In this document: piece after piece, positions 49,314 to 58,153 of the stretch
How the letters are laid out: each line of letters opens with the position of its first letter
Position numbering within the stretch: position 1 is the stretch's first letter
Assembly: GCF_900197855.1 (NCBI RefSeq)
Contig: NZ_FZMQ01000005.1
Location: forward strand, 398,175 to 462,174
Source of the DNA: Helicobacter cynogastricus
GTDB taxonomy: Bacteria > Campylobacterota > Campylobacteria > Campylobacterales > Helicobacteraceae
Length of the DNA: 64,000 bases
Direction of reading: 5' to 3'
Notes under the pieces: generated by a model
What the model saw: the letters and a program-made list of their open reading frames with translations, nothing else
Told to the model about the DNA's origin: nothing
Databases searched by the model: none
Program-made: the position numbers and the translations under genes

Positions 49314-51392
49314 ATGGCACGCAAAACTCCTTTAGAAAAAATTAGAAATATCGGGATTGCCGCCCATATTGATGCAGGCAAAACCACTACCTCTGAGCGC
49401 ATTTTATTTTACACTGGGGTCAGCCATAAGATCGGTGAGGTACACGATGGTGCGGCCACAATGGACTGGATGGAACAAGAAAAAGAAAGAGGAATCACCA
49501 TCACTTCAGCCGCTACCACCTGCTTTTGGCAGGATCACCAAATCAATTTGATCGACACTCCCGGGCATGTGGATTTCACTATTGAAGTAGAGCGCTCCAT
49601 GCGTGTGCTCGATGGTGCGGTGGCGGTGTTTTGTTCAGTAGGGGGGGTACAACCCCAAAGTGAGACCGTGTGGCGGCAAGCGAATAAATATGGCGTGCCT
49701 CGTATCGTGTTTGTCAACAAGATGGATCGCATTGGGGCAAATTTTTACAATGTAGAAAATCAGATTAAAGAACGCCTAAAAGCTAACCCCATACCTATCA
49801 ATATTCCCATTGGCGCGGAAGACACTTTTCAAGGCGTGATTGATTTGGTTGCCATGAAAGCTATCGTGTGGAATAACGAAGCAATGGGAGCTAAATACGA
49901 TGTGCAAGATATCCCCTCAGACTTACAGGCCAAGGCTCAAGAATACCGCGACAAACTCTTAGAAGCAGTAGCTGAACAGGATGAAGCTCTGATGGAAAAA
50001 TATTTGGGTGGGGAACCTTTAAGCGTAGAAGAGATTAAGCATGGGATTAAGGTCGGATGCTTGAACATGGCTCTTATTCCTATGCTCTGTGGTTCTTCTT
50101 TTAAAAACAAAGGCGTGCAAACCCTGCTAGATGCCGTCATTGACTATTTGCCTGCCCCTACAGAAGTGGCAGACATCAAGGGCGTAGATCCCAAAAACGA
50201 AGAAGAGCTCAAGGTACAATCTAGTGATGATGGTGATTTTGCCGGATTGGCTTTCAAAATCATGACCGACCCTTTTGTTGGACAACTCACTTTTGTGCGA
50301 GTGTATCGTGGAAAGCTCGAATCGGGGAGCTATATCTATAACTCCACTAAGGATAAAAAAGAGCGAGTAGGTCGTTTACTCAAAATGCACTCTAATAAAC
50401 GCGAGGATATTAAGGAAGTCTACGCAGGCGAAATTTGCGCCTTTGTGGGACTCAAAGATACCTTAACGGGGGATACGCTCTGTCATGAAAAAAGCCCTGT
50501 GGTGTTGGAGCGCATGGAATTTCCAGAACCTGTGATTCACATCGCTGTTGAGCCCAAAACTAAGGCTGATCAAGAGAAAATGGGCGTGGCTTTGGGCAAG
50601 CTCGCCGAAGAAGACCCCAGCTTTAGAGTGATGACCCAAGAGGAAACCGGGCAGACTTTGATTGGGGGCATGGGCGAATTGCACTTAGAAATCATTGTAG
50701 ATCGCCTCAAAAGAGAGTTCAAAGTCGAGGCAGAAGTGGGACAGCCTCAGGTGGCTTTCAGAGAAACCATTAGAAGCGAGGTGCAAAAAGAACACAAATA
50801 CGCCAAACAATCTGGTGGGCGCGGGCAGTATGGACATGTCTTTATCAAGCTTGAGCCTAAAGAACCGGGCACTGGCTATGAATTTGTCAACCAAATTAGC
50901 GGAGGTGTGATCCCCAAAGAATATATTCCTGCAGTAGATAAGGGTATCCAAGAAGCAATGCAAAGCGGGGTATTGGCAGGTTATCCTGTGGTGGATTTTA
51001 AAGTTACTCTATATGATGGAAGTTACCACGAAGTGGACTCGTCAGAAATGGCCTTTAAAATTGCGGGTTCTATGGCCTTTAAGGAAGCCTGCAGGGCGGC
51101 TAACCCCGTGCTTTTAGAGCCGATGATGAAAGTTGAAGTCGAAGTGCCTGAAGAGTATATGGGTGATGTGATTGGGGATTTAAATCGCCGCAGAGGGCAA
51201 ATTAATGCGATGGAAGATCGTCTAGGACTTAAGATCGTGAATGCCTTTGTGCCTCTAGTAGAAATGTTTGGTTACTCTACCGATCTGCGTTCAGCTACAC
51301 AAGGGCGCGGGACTTATTCGATGGAATTTGACCACTATGGCGAAGTCCCTGCCAATATCGCTAAGGAAATTGTAGAAAAACGCAAGGGCTAG
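49314..51392 (+). CDS. fusA: Elongation factor G
   Basis: A 692-residue translocation GTPase. G1 is [19 protein letters not shown], the switch I region ends in [12 protein letters not shown]3 is [20 protein letters not shown] and G4 VNKMDR. Domains II-V follow, with [19 protein letters not shown] and [10 protein letters not shown]. It has full length and no sign of duplication. It lies nine bases after rpsG. Confidence 0.98.
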   Translation: MARKTPLEKIRNIGIAAHIDAGKTTTSERILFYTGVSHKIGEVHDGAATMDWMEQEKERGITITSAATTCFWQDHQINLIDTPGHVDFTIEVERSMRVLDGAVAVFCSVGGVQPQSETVWRQANKYGVPRIVFVNKMDRIGANFYNVENQIKERLKANPIPINIPIGAEDTFQGVIDLVAMKAIVWNNEAMGAKYDVQDIPSDLQAKAQEYRDKLLEAVAEQDEALMEKYLGGEPLSVEEIKHGIKVGCLNMALIPMLCGSSFKNKGVQTLLDAVIDYLPAPTEVADIKGVDPKNEEELKVQSSDDGDFAGLAFKIMTDPFVGQLTFVRVYRGKLESGSYIYNSTKDKKERVGRLLKMHSNKREDIKEVYAGEICAFVGLKDTLTGDTLCHEKSPVVLERMEFPEPVIHIAVEPKTKADQEKMGVALGKLAEEDPSFRVMTQEETGQTLIGGMGELHLEIIVDRLKREFKVEAEVGQPQVAFRETIRSEVQKEHKYAKQSGGRGQYGHVFIKLEPKEPGTGYEFVNQISGGVIPKEYIPAVDKGIQEAMQSGVLAGYPVVDFKVTLYDGSYHEVDSSEMAFKIAGSMAFKEACRAANPVLLEPMMKVEVEVPEEYMGDVIGDLNRRRGQINAMEDRLGLKIVNAFVPLVEMFGYSTDLRSATQGRGTYSMEFDHYGEVPANIAKEIVEKRKG

Positions 51393-51470
51393 CAATGGTC
51401 TAGTCGCGCTTGTATGCGATCGCGTGCAGAATAGCGATCCGCTCAAGCTAACAAAACTAAGGAATACTTT

Positions 51471-51629
51471 ATGCATTTTGGAGTAACGAGCAAAGAGAAT
51501 CAAAGAGAATCAAAGAGAATCAAAGAGAATCAAAGAGAATCAAAGAGAATCAAAGAGAATCAAAGAGAATCAAAGAGAATCAAAGAGAATCAAAGAGAAT
51601 CAAAGAGAATCAAAGAGAATCAAATTTAG
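51471..51629 (+). CDS. Small repeat-encoded ORF upstream of the methyltransferase
   Basis: An ATG with AAGGA seven bases upstream opens a 52-codon frame: seven residues (MHFGVTS), then KENQRESKRI four times, then KENQI and a TAG. It is made almost wholly from the 10-bp tandem repeat, whose period gives a 10-residue, highly charged peptide repeat. The good ribosome binding site suggests translation. Because the unit is not a multiple of three, copy-number change alters where it stops. With one unit less or two more it would end at the TAA overlapping the methyltransferase ATG (TAATG). It could be a leader peptide; it may also be non-coding. Confidence 0.4.
   Translation: MHFGVTSKENQRESKRIKENQRESKRIKENQRESKRIKENQRESKRIKENQI
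51491..51620 (+). repeat. 13 perfect tandem copies of a 10-bp unit
   Basis: CAAAGAGAAT repeated 13 times without a mismatch, followed by a partial copy (CAAA). It lies between fusA and the methyltransferase gene. Perfect identity of all copies indicates recent or continuing expansion by slippage. The rest of the gap (51393-51470 and 51630-51662) shows no clear terminator or strong promoter. Confidence 0.95.
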
Positions 51630-51662
51630 CTCGCCCTGCGTCTTTCATGTGAGGGGGTTTTA

Positions 51663-52556
51663 ATGCAAGCTACTCATCTCTTAGAGTGCATTGCACTTAA
51701 AAATCCCGTGCATGCTAAATATCTAGCTAAACTTAAGTTTGACTCTGAAGATATGCAAGAATTTAATGCCTTGTTAAGTTGCTATGCCCAAGAGGGTGTG
51801 AGTGAAGAGGATTTATGCGCTTCTTACTTGCTTTTACTAGAAGATGCATTAAAACAAACCCGTTATTTTCTGAAATATGGCACTTACCGCTACAGCCACC
51901 TAAAAGATGTAAAGGCACATGTCTATGATAATCCCCAATACATGCAAAAATATGTGCGAGGGATAGCGATCTCGAGCTATCTATGGCAACAACATATTGG
52001 AATTAGAAAGCATTTCAGTGCTTATATCGATCAAATATATGGGGGGGGGGGGGGGACTTACTTAGAAATTGGTCCCGGTCATGGTAGCCACTTTTTAAAA
52101 GCTCTTAAAAGCGGAAAGTTTGCTAAACTCACTGGAATCGATCTTTCCCCCACAAGCCTAGATTTAAGCCAAAGAATGGTCGCTTCTCAAGCTCCAGATT
52201 TGGTTAATCGTTGTGCATTTGTACATGCTGATTTTCTCAGCACAAATTTTAATCAAAAGGCCGATCTTATTGTAATGGGTGAGGTGCTCGAACATGTAGA
52301 AACTCCTCTGCTCTTCTTGGAACGCGCCAAAGATCTTTTAAACCCCCACGGGGAAGTATATGCAACCATCCCCATCAATGCACCCATGATCGATCATATC
52401 TATCTTTTTAAACATCCTCAAGAAGTTTTTGAACTGATTGCACAGGCAGGGCTACATGTGAAGGAGCATACCTATTTTATGGCCAATGATTACAGCTTAG
52501 AGAAAGCCCTACGATTCAAGAACGCTATTTTAATGGTGCTTGTGTTGAGAGCTTAG
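51663..52556 (+). CDS. Phase-variable class I SAM-dependent methyltransferase
   Basis: A 297-residue protein. An N-terminal helical region (1-125) is followed by a Rossmann methyltransferase domain. Motif I is YLEIGPGHGSHFLKAL, motif II LTGIDLSPTSLDLSQ and motif IV/post LIVMGEVLEHVETPLLFLERA, as in small-molecule or glycan O/N-methyltransferases rather than DNA methylases; no DPPY or PCQ motif is seen. A G15 tract encodes Gly127-131 directly before motif I. At 15 G the frame is open; 14 or 16 G gives a stop within three to ten codons and removes the catalytic domain. The substrate is unknown; a surface glycan is plausible. GAGG precedes the ATG. Confidence 0.85.
   Translation: MQATHLLECIALKNPVHAKYLAKLKFDSEDMQEFNALLSCYAQEGVSEEDLCASYLLLLEDALKQTRYFLKYGTYRYSHLKDVKAHVYDNPQYMQKYVRGIAISSYLWQQHIGIRKHFSAYIDQIYGGGGGTYLEIGPGHGSHFLKALKSGKFAKLTGIDLSPTSLDLSQRMVASQAPDLVNRCAFVHADFLSTNFNQKADLIVMGEVLEHVETPLLFLERAKDLLNPHGEVYATIPINAPMIDHIYLFKHPQEVFELIAQAGLHVKEHTYFMANDYSLEKALRFKNAILMVLVLRA
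52041..52055 (+). repeat. Poly-G tract (G15), phase switch in methyltransferase
   Basis: Fifteen consecutive G within the coding region. With 14 G the next codons are CTT ACT TAG; with 16 G a TAG follows about ten codons later. Both are OFF states lacking the SAM-binding domain. Confidence 0.92.
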
Positions 52557-52578
52557 GCTAAATTCAAGCGCATGATGT

Positions 52579-52584
52579 TAAAAT
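52579..52584 (+). promoter_or_regulatory. -10 box for S4 protein gene, leaderless geometry
   Basis: TAAAAT preceded by TGT (extended -10) with exactly six bases before the ATG at 52591. No ribosome binding site is present between them. Confidence 0.45.
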
Positions 52585-52590
52585 GCATCT

Positions 52591-52839
52591 ATGCGTATTG
52601 ACAAATTTTTAAATGCCACTAATATCACTAAGAGACGCGCGATCGCGCTGGACATGCTCAAGGAGGGCGTGGTTTCCTTAAATGGAACACCGGTTAAGCC
52701 TAGCAAAGAGGTTAAGATAGGGGATGTGATCGCGCTCACCTATTTAGATCATGTTAAATCTTATCGCGTGCTGGCTATCCCCACACTTAAAACCATTCCT
52801 AAAGCCCAAAGCCATTTGTTCGTGCAAGAACTAGAATAA
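52591..52839 (+). CDS. S4-domain RNA-binding protein (RqcP/Hsp15-like)
   Basis: An 82-residue protein consisting of one S4 domain: MRIDKFLNATNITKRRAIALD, then EGVVSLNGTPVKPSKEVKIGD. In other bacteria such proteins bind 23S rRNA or stalled 50S-tRNA complexes (RqcP, Hsp15). It lies 21 bases before ileS. In H. pylori an S4 protein also precedes ileS, from memory. A -10 box placed for a leaderless message replaces a ribosome binding site. Confidence 0.88.
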   Translation: MRIDKFLNATNITKRRAIALDMLKEGVVSLNGTPVKPSKEVKIGDVIALTYLDHVKSYRVLAIPTLKTIPKAQSHLFVQELE

Positions 52840-52860
52840 TCTCCCCTTGAAAGGTTTGTT

Positions 52861-55671
52861 ATGCAAGATTATAAAGATAGTCTCATTCTCCCCCAAACTT
52901 CTTTTCCCATGAAAGCCAATGCCATTGCCAACGCCCCTAAGCTTTATGCGCGTTGGCGTGAACAAGGTGTTTATGATCATATGCTCCAAGCGCGCGCTAA
53001 TGCACCCCAAAGTTTCATCTTGCATGATGGCCCGCCCTATGCTAACGGGCATTTGCACATTGGGCACGCGCTCAATAAAATCTTAAAAGATGTCATTGTC
53101 AAGCACCAATATTTTTTAGGTAAAAAAGTTGAATATGTGCCCGGGTGGGATTGCCATGGCTTGCCCATCGAACAGCAAGTAGAAAAGGACTATAAAGCCT
53201 CGCAGCATAAACTCCCTGCAGGAAAACGCCATAATTTAAGCCCGTTAGAATTTCGGGATCGTTGTTATGATCATGCCCAAAAATTCATCGGGGTACAAAG
53301 AGAGGAGTTTTTGCGCTTGGGGGTGGTGGGGGATTATGAAAAGCCCTATGAAACCTACAAATACGAGTTTGAGGCGAGCATTTATGAAATGCTCTGCATT
53401 GCCGCACAAAAGGGCTTACTCAAACAACGCTTTAAGCCCGTTTATTGGAGCTGGGCGTGCCAGAGCGCGCTGGCTGAAGCCGAAGTAGAGTATAAGGACA
53501 AGCAATCTGATTCGATCTTTGTGAGTTTCCCTCTGCAGGAAAAAAGTGTACAAAAGATCATTCAAGAGGCGCATTTTAGCACGCAGGAGAATCCTCAAGA
53601 ATTTTCCTTAGTGATCTGGACGACCACCCCTTGGACTTTGGCTGCCAATGTAGGCATCGCGCTCAAGCCCAAAACCACTTATGCGATCACCTCTAAGGGG
53701 CATATCATCGCGCTAGAATTAGCCCAAAAACTGCTTGAACAGGGTATTTTAGAGGGGGAAATTGTGGGGAGCTGTCAGAGCGAGCTTTTAGAAAAAACCC
53801 TAGCGACCAACCCTTTAAACCAACGCGATTCGGTGGTGTTGCTAGGCGAGCATGTCAGCTTAGAAGAGGGGAGTGGGGCTGTGCACACCGCCCCCGGGCA
53901 TGGTGAGGAAGACTATCATCTATGCCTACAATATGATTTAGAGGTCTTAGTGCCTGTAGATGATTATGGGCGTTACAATGAGGAAATCTTGCATAAAAAA
54001 CTCTTGCCAGAGGAATTTTTAGGCCAGCATGTGCTCAAAATCCAGCCCAAAATTATCGAACTCTTGGGCGATTCTGTGTTGCACCATAGCACCATCACCC
54101 ACTCCTACCCGCATTGTTGGCGCACGCATGAGCCCATTTTATACCGCGCCACCACGCAATGGTTTATCATGATGGATGTGCCCTTTTTACAACCTGATGG
54201 CAGTTCTAAAACCCTGCGCCAAGTCGCCCTAGAAGCGATTGAGGATGTCGCCTTTTACCCCAAACAAGGGAAAAACCGCCTTAGAGCTATGCTAGAGCAA
54301 CGCCCGGATTGGTGCGTGAGCAGACAGCGCAACTGGGGCGTGCCTATGGCGTTTTTCTTAAATAAGCAAACCCAAGAGCCCCTACTAGAGGAAGTGCTCT
54401 TAAAGCATATCTATCACATCTTTAAAGAAAAGGGCTGTAATGCGTGGTGGGAGCAGAGTGTAGAGGAACTTTTGCCCGCACAGCTCAAACACCTAGCCCC
54501 CAATTTGGAGAAAAACACCCATATCTTAGATGTGTGGTTTGATAGCGGGAGCACCTTTAAGGCAGTGTGTGAGGAACGCTTGGGAGTCTATCCTAGCGAT
54601 TTAGTCCTAGAGGGGAGCGATCAACACCGCGGGTGGTTTCAAAGCTCTCTGCTCTTGAGCTGTATCAAGCACTCCCGCGCGCCCTTTAAAGGCGTGCTAA
54701 CCCATGGCTTTACTGTGGATGCTAAGGGGCATAAGATGAGCAAATCTAAGGGGAATGTCTTTTCTTTAGATGAGGTGCTCAACACTTATGGGAGTGATAT
54801 TTTGCGCCTGTGGGTGGTGATGAATGATTATCAAGATAATTTGAGCGTTTCGCATGCCTTCTTTGCCCAAACCGCTGAAGGGTATAAAAAAGTGCGCAAC
54901 ACCCTACGCTTTTTGTTAGCCAACACAGCCGGGCTAGAGAGCTTAACCCCTCTGCAAGATTTAGGGCTAGTGGATCGCTGGATTTTAGCCCTAAGCTCTA
55001 AGGTCTTTGCCCAAGTGCAAGAACACTTTAAAGAATACGACTTTGTTAAGGGCTTGCAAAAACTCTTTGCCTTTATTGCCAATGATCTAAGCGGAATTTA
55101 CATGGATATTTGCAAAGATAGCCTCTATTGCGATGCCAAAAATGACCCCTCTAGACGCGCCATTCAAACAACTATGTTGCACTTGGCCCATCATTTGAGC
55201 TTTGCGCTCGCCCCCATTCTCACCTACACCATTGAAGAGGTGTTAGAACATGCTAGTCCTCTCTTTAAAGAGGTGGCTTTAGCAGGGGGTGGGGTCTTTG
55301 ATCTCAAAATGCCTTTCTTGTTAGAAGGAGCGCAAGCTCAAAGCGTGCTTGATCAATTTGAACGCCCCTTAGAGTTGCGCGCGCGCTTTAGTGAGGCGTT
55401 GGATGGGCTTAAAAAAGACAAGAGCGTAAAAACCTCTTTGGAAGTGCAAATCTACTTGAAAGACCCTAAGGATTTGGAGTTTACCCATTACGATCAATGG
55501 CTCATGGTGAGCGCGCTCAACGCATGGGAGGGGAGCGCATCAGAGGTGTTATTTGAAAATCAAGATTTTGTTTTAGCGCGCGCCTCTTTAGAGAAATGCC
55601 CGCGTTGTTGGCGCTTTTTAGCCCCTAAAGAGGGTCTTTGTGGGCGTTGTAAAGAAGTCTTGCATGCTTGA
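52861..55671 (+). CDS. ileS: Isoleucyl-tRNA synthetase
   Basis: A 936-residue class Ia synthetase. The HIGH motif is PPYANGHLHIGHALNKILKD near residue 60, the CP1 editing domain includes TTTPWTLAANVGIAL and GTAPGHGEEDY-like HTAPGHGEEDYHLCL, and KMSKS is GHKMSKSKGNVF near 625. The anticodon-binding domain follows, and C-terminal zinc cysteines are CPRCWRF and CGRCKEVL. It is complete. The queF start overlaps its last eight bases. Confidence 0.97.
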   Translation: MQDYKDSLILPQTSFPMKANAIANAPKLYARWREQGVYDHMLQARANAPQSFILHDGPPYANGHLHIGHALNKILKDVIVKHQYFLGKKVEYVPGWDCHGLPIEQQVEKDYKASQHKLPAGKRHNLSPLEFRDRCYDHAQKFIGVQREEFLRLGVVGDYEKPYETYKYEFEASIYEMLCIAAQKGLLKQRFKPVYWSWACQSALAEAEVEYKDKQSDSIFVSFPLQEKSVQKIIQEAHFSTQENPQEFSLVIWTTTPWTLAANVGIALKPKTTYAITSKGHIIALELAQKLLEQGILEGEIVGSCQSELLEKTLATNPLNQRDSVVLLGEHVSLEEGSGAVHTAPGHGEEDYHLCLQYDLEVLVPVDDYGRYNEEILHKKLLPEEFLGQHVLKIQPKIIELLGDSVLHHSTITHSYPHCWRTHEPILYRATTQWFIMMDVPFLQPDGSSKTLRQVALEAIEDVAFYPKQGKNRLRAMLEQRPDWCVSRQRNWGVPMAFFLNKQTQEPLLEEVLLKHIYHIFKEKGCNAWWEQSVEELLPAQLKHLAPNLEKNTHILDVWFDSGSTFKAVCEERLGVYPSDLVLEGSDQHRGWFQSSLLLSCIKHSRAPFKGVLTHGFTVDAKGHKMSKSKGNVFSLDEVLNTYGSDILRLWVVMNDYQDNLSVSHAFFAQTAEGYKKVRNTLRFLLANTAGLESLTPLQDLGLVDRWILALSSKVFAQVQEHFKEYDFVKGLQKLFAFIANDLSGIYMDICKDSLYCDAKNDPSRRAIQTTMLHLAHHLSFALAPILTYTIEEVLEHASPLFKEVALAGGGVFDLKMPFLLEGAQAQSVLDQFERPLELRARFSEALDGLKKDKSVKTSLEVQIYLKDPKDLEFTHYDQWLMVSALNAWEGSASEVLFENQDFVLARASLEKCPRCWRFLAPKEGLCGRCKEVLHA

Positions 55672-56101
55672 AAATTTAAGCCATTTGGGGAGCAAAACCA
55701 GTTACCCCACCACCTACAGCCCCCATCTGCTAGAAGCCTTTGACAACCCCCACCCGGGGCAGGACATTTTTACCGCCCTAGAGAGTGTAGAATTTACCAG
55801 CCTGTGCCCCATCACCGCCCAGCCGGATTTTGCGCGCGTGCGTATCGCCTATATCGCGCATTTGAAAATGGTAGAGAGTAAATCACTCAAGCTCTATCTC
55901 TTTAGTTTCCGCAATGAAGGGGTTTTTGGGGAGGATTGCGTGGGCAAGATTTTAAACGATTTAGTCGCCCTCCTAGAGCCCAAATATCTAGAAGTGCAAG
56001 CCCATTTTAGCGCGCGCGGAGGAATCACGATCACCCCCTTTGCCAACTACGCCACTCCTGATTATGCGGACTTCAAGCACCAAAGGTTGCTCAAAATTTA
56101 A
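55664..56101 (+). CDS. queF: NADPH-dependent preQ0 reductase QueF
   Basis: A 145-residue type I QueF that reduces preQ0 to preQ1, the base inserted by Tgt. The catalytic Cys is in EFTSLCPITAQPDFARV, followed by MVESKSLKLYLFSFRNEGVF and the C-terminal RGGITITPFANY. The ATG at 55664 gives the expected N-terminus (MLENLSHLGSKTSYP) and overlaps the ileS end by eight bases; upstream frame extension is in ileS. Confidence 0.95.
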   Translation: MLENLSHLGSKTSYPTTYSPHLLEAFDNPHPGQDIFTALESVEFTSLCPITAQPDFARVRIAYIAHLKMVESKSLKLYLFSFRNEGVFGEDCVGKILNDLVALLEPKYLEVQAHFSARGGITITPFANYATPDYADFKHQRLLKI

Positions 56102-56105
56102 AAGA

Positions 56106-56759
56106 GTGCTCAAAGAGATATTTAGAATTTGTGGGCGCGCTTTGGGCGCGCTTTTTTGGGTGGTGAGCGTTGCCTTTGCCCAACCTTCTAAAGAGTTGGT
56201 CCAAGGTATGCAAGCCGTGCGCGCGCTTACGGTGCGCATGTATGAGGAGGATTTGATCAAGGATTTTACAGGATTTGAGGATTGCAAAGACCCTTATTTT
56301 TACAGAGATGCGATGGAGAGGCATGCCGCCTTGTTTTTCTCCTTGAGTTTGGATTTTATGGATAAGATTCCCTTGCTCCAAGCCCTCCAGCCAAAAACTC
56401 CCCAAGATAGAGAGTTTTTAAGGGTTTTTAAAGCCTATGAGTCCTTTCAACTCTTTGCGATCCTGCGTAGCTATATTCCCTCCGATTTTGATTGCTCTGA
56501 TGTCTCACCTCCCCTTGCCTTTGATGCCACCCAAGTAACCCAAGACTTTTTAGAGGTCTTAAATTTGTTGTTTGCTCCCCTGCTCCAAGCCCGCAAGGAA
56601 AATTCAAATCTATGGGATACCCTAAAAAGCCAAACGATGGGCGTGGAAAAAGACGATTTAAACGCGCTCACCGGGCGCATTAACGCAACCCTAGAGGACA
56701 TGCCAGACGAGCAAAAGCATGATCCTAGCATCCAACTCTTTTTGCACACCTTTAAATAG
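56106..56759 (+). CDS. Exported protein of unknown function, probably truncated
   Basis: No family recognised. From the GTG at 56106 the product is 217 residues, with a signal peptide (about VLKEIFRICGRALGALFWVV and VAFA, then QPSKE). In-frame ATGs at 56064 and 56040 lie inside queF and give an over-long basic N-terminus. The mature part is helical, with two cysteines (EDCKDP, FDCSDV). After the TAG the same frame goes on with 27 further coding-like codons, and another frame continues to 56929, so the C-terminus seems lost by mutation. It may be a distant relative of the next gene: both have an exported helical domain with a LxxFPxxxxxxxP-like segment. Uncertain. Confidence 0.6.
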   Translation: MLKEIFRICGRALGALFWVVSVAFAQPSKELVQGMQAVRALTVRMYEEDLIKDFTGFEDCKDPYFYRDAMERHAALFFSLSLDFMDKIPLLQALQPKTPQDREFLRVFKAYESFQLFAILRSYIPSDFDCSDVSPPLAFDATQVTQDFLEVLNLLFAPLLQARKENSNLWDTLKSQTMGVEKDDLNALTGRINATLEDMPDEQKHDPSIQLFLHTFK

Positions 56760-56929
56760 CTAAACTGGTATGAGGGGACACTTGCAGATTATGAAGAAGA
56801 GTCCTCTAAGAAGTTTGTTAAAGCATTTTTGGCGTGGATTTAGAGCAACAACCTGCCACGCTTTTAAATGCCTATTATAACTCAAGGCTTAAGGTCCTTT
56901 GGCAAGACACACGAGTGCATTTGCCCTAA
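56760..56929 (+). pseudogene. Decayed 3' end of the preceding exported-protein gene
   Basis: Directly after the TAG at 56757 the same frame continues as LNWYEGTLADYEEESSKKF and ends at a TAG (56841). From there a shifted frame carries VDLEQQPATLLNAYYNSRLK through VHLP to a TAA at 56927. That TAA lies against the AAGGAG of the next gene, as expected for the original end of the ORF. One nonsense change plus one indel, probably at the T5 run 56826-56830, explains this. Confidence 0.5.
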
Positions 56930-56938
56930 GGAGTTTTG

Positions 56939-58153
56939 ATGCGTTCTTTAATGTGGATTTGTTTATTGTGCTTTAGTTGGGTTGGCTTGGCGGATGCAAA
57001 GCCTTCAAAAAAGTCAGATAAGTCCTTTGAGGCGTGGTATAAATCCTTTTTCCCCCCGCAGGCATGGCAAGATCAGATGCAAGCCTTGAAATTGGAGATG
57101 ATTGATAAAGATGTTGTCTATACGCGCCTGCTTTTGGATCGCAGTGTAGCTAAGGAAACACGCCAAAAACGCCTCCAAGCTTTTGAAAAGCAAAGGGCGC
57201 AAGATTTTTACACCAAAGCTTGGCCTCTGTTGGATATTTTCCCTATTTTTAAAGATCACAAGCTCCCCGCACACATCCATAAGATCTTTAAAAACATCGC
57301 TCTGCTCTTGTTTTGGGAGTATTTGGAGGACACCCGCTTAACTAACCTAGACTACGATCCGGACGACTCTGTATATCCCAACCCACTTGACCCCTACTTT
57401 TTCCTCAAAAACACCCTCCTTCCCTTTTTCTTCTCCCCTCTGCTTGCCTCTCAACTAGACCCCCTAGCCTATGTCCAAAGTCTGCCCTCTCTTGAGCAAA
57501 CTTGCGCACAGGGCAAATGCGCCTATGTCAAGGATTTAACAAGCGCGATGGGGGTTTTTCACTGGCTTTATTTTATCGATGCTTATAATGAATTTGCGAC
57601 TTCTCCTATCTCAAGGGAGGTTTGGGGTCTTGTGCATTCCGTTCCTCTGCGCGATAATCTCAAGAGCGCGTGGTATCTAGTTCAGATCTCTAAAAAGCAC
57701 AATCCCTTTTTAGAAGAGATTTTAAAGCGCGATCTCAACACCTTCTTAGAAGCGTTTAAAAATTATGCTCTGCTTAGGGGTTTGTTCTACCTACACAACA
57801 CCCAGTTTTATATCCAAGGGTCATTTCAGGATTACTACCCGAATTTTGCCCAATATCTTGGCGGTCATGGGAATATCAAAGCCTATAAAAGCGCGCGCAC
57901 ACGCATTTTAAATCAACCCCAACTCTGTTTGCTCCCCAAATATCTAAGTAGAAAAGCTAAACAGGCTTGTTTGGTGGTTTTGAAAAGTCCGCCTAAAAGC
58001 GTGCTTGACTCTTTGCGCACTCTCTTGAAACAAATGCGTCTTTTGAGTGTGGATGATGTCCCCTGTTTGTATTTAAACCCACAAGGTGGAATCCAACATT
58101 TCAAATCCAAAAGCGCGATTTGTAGGGCTTTGAGCGCGCTGAAACTCCATTAA
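56939..58153 (+). CDS. Large exported protein of unknown function
   Basis: A 404-residue protein, not recognised. A signal peptide (MRSLMWICLLCFSWVGLADA) precedes a predominantly helical, aromatic-rich mature part (FEAWYKSFFPPQAWQDQM; KTLLLFWEYLED-like NIALLLFWEYLEDT; DPYFFLKNTLLPFFFSPLLA). Cysteines occur in pairs (CAQGKC; CLLPKYLSRKAKQAC), suggesting periplasmic disulfides. AAGGAG lies five bases before the ATG; a TTG at 56936 is less likely. It converges with the potassium channel gene, overlapping by four bases. Role unknown. Confidence 0.8.
   Translation: MRSLMWICLLCFSWVGLADAKPSKKSDKSFEAWYKSFFPPQAWQDQMQALKLEMIDKDVVYTRLLLDRSVAKETRQKRLQAFEKQRAQDFYTKAWPLLDIFPIFKDHKLPAHIHKIFKNIALLLFWEYLEDTRLTNLDYDPDDSVYPNPLDPYFFLKNTLLPFFFSPLLASQLDPLAYVQSLPSLEQTCAQGKCAYVKDLTSAMGVFHWLYFIDAYNEFATSPISREVWGLVHSVPLRDNLKSAWYLVQISKKHNPFLEEILKRDLNTFLEAFKNYALLRGLFYLHNTQFYIQGSFQDYYPNFAQYLGGHGNIKAYKSARTRILNQPQLCLLPKYLSRKAKQACLVVLKSPPKSVLDSLRTLLKQMRLLSVDDVPCLYLNPQGGIQHFKSKSAICRALSALKLH

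Noticed and set aside
51393-51662. CRISPR array at the repeat between fusA and the methyltransferase
   Set aside because: The units are contiguous 10-mers with no spacers, and no cas genes are present.
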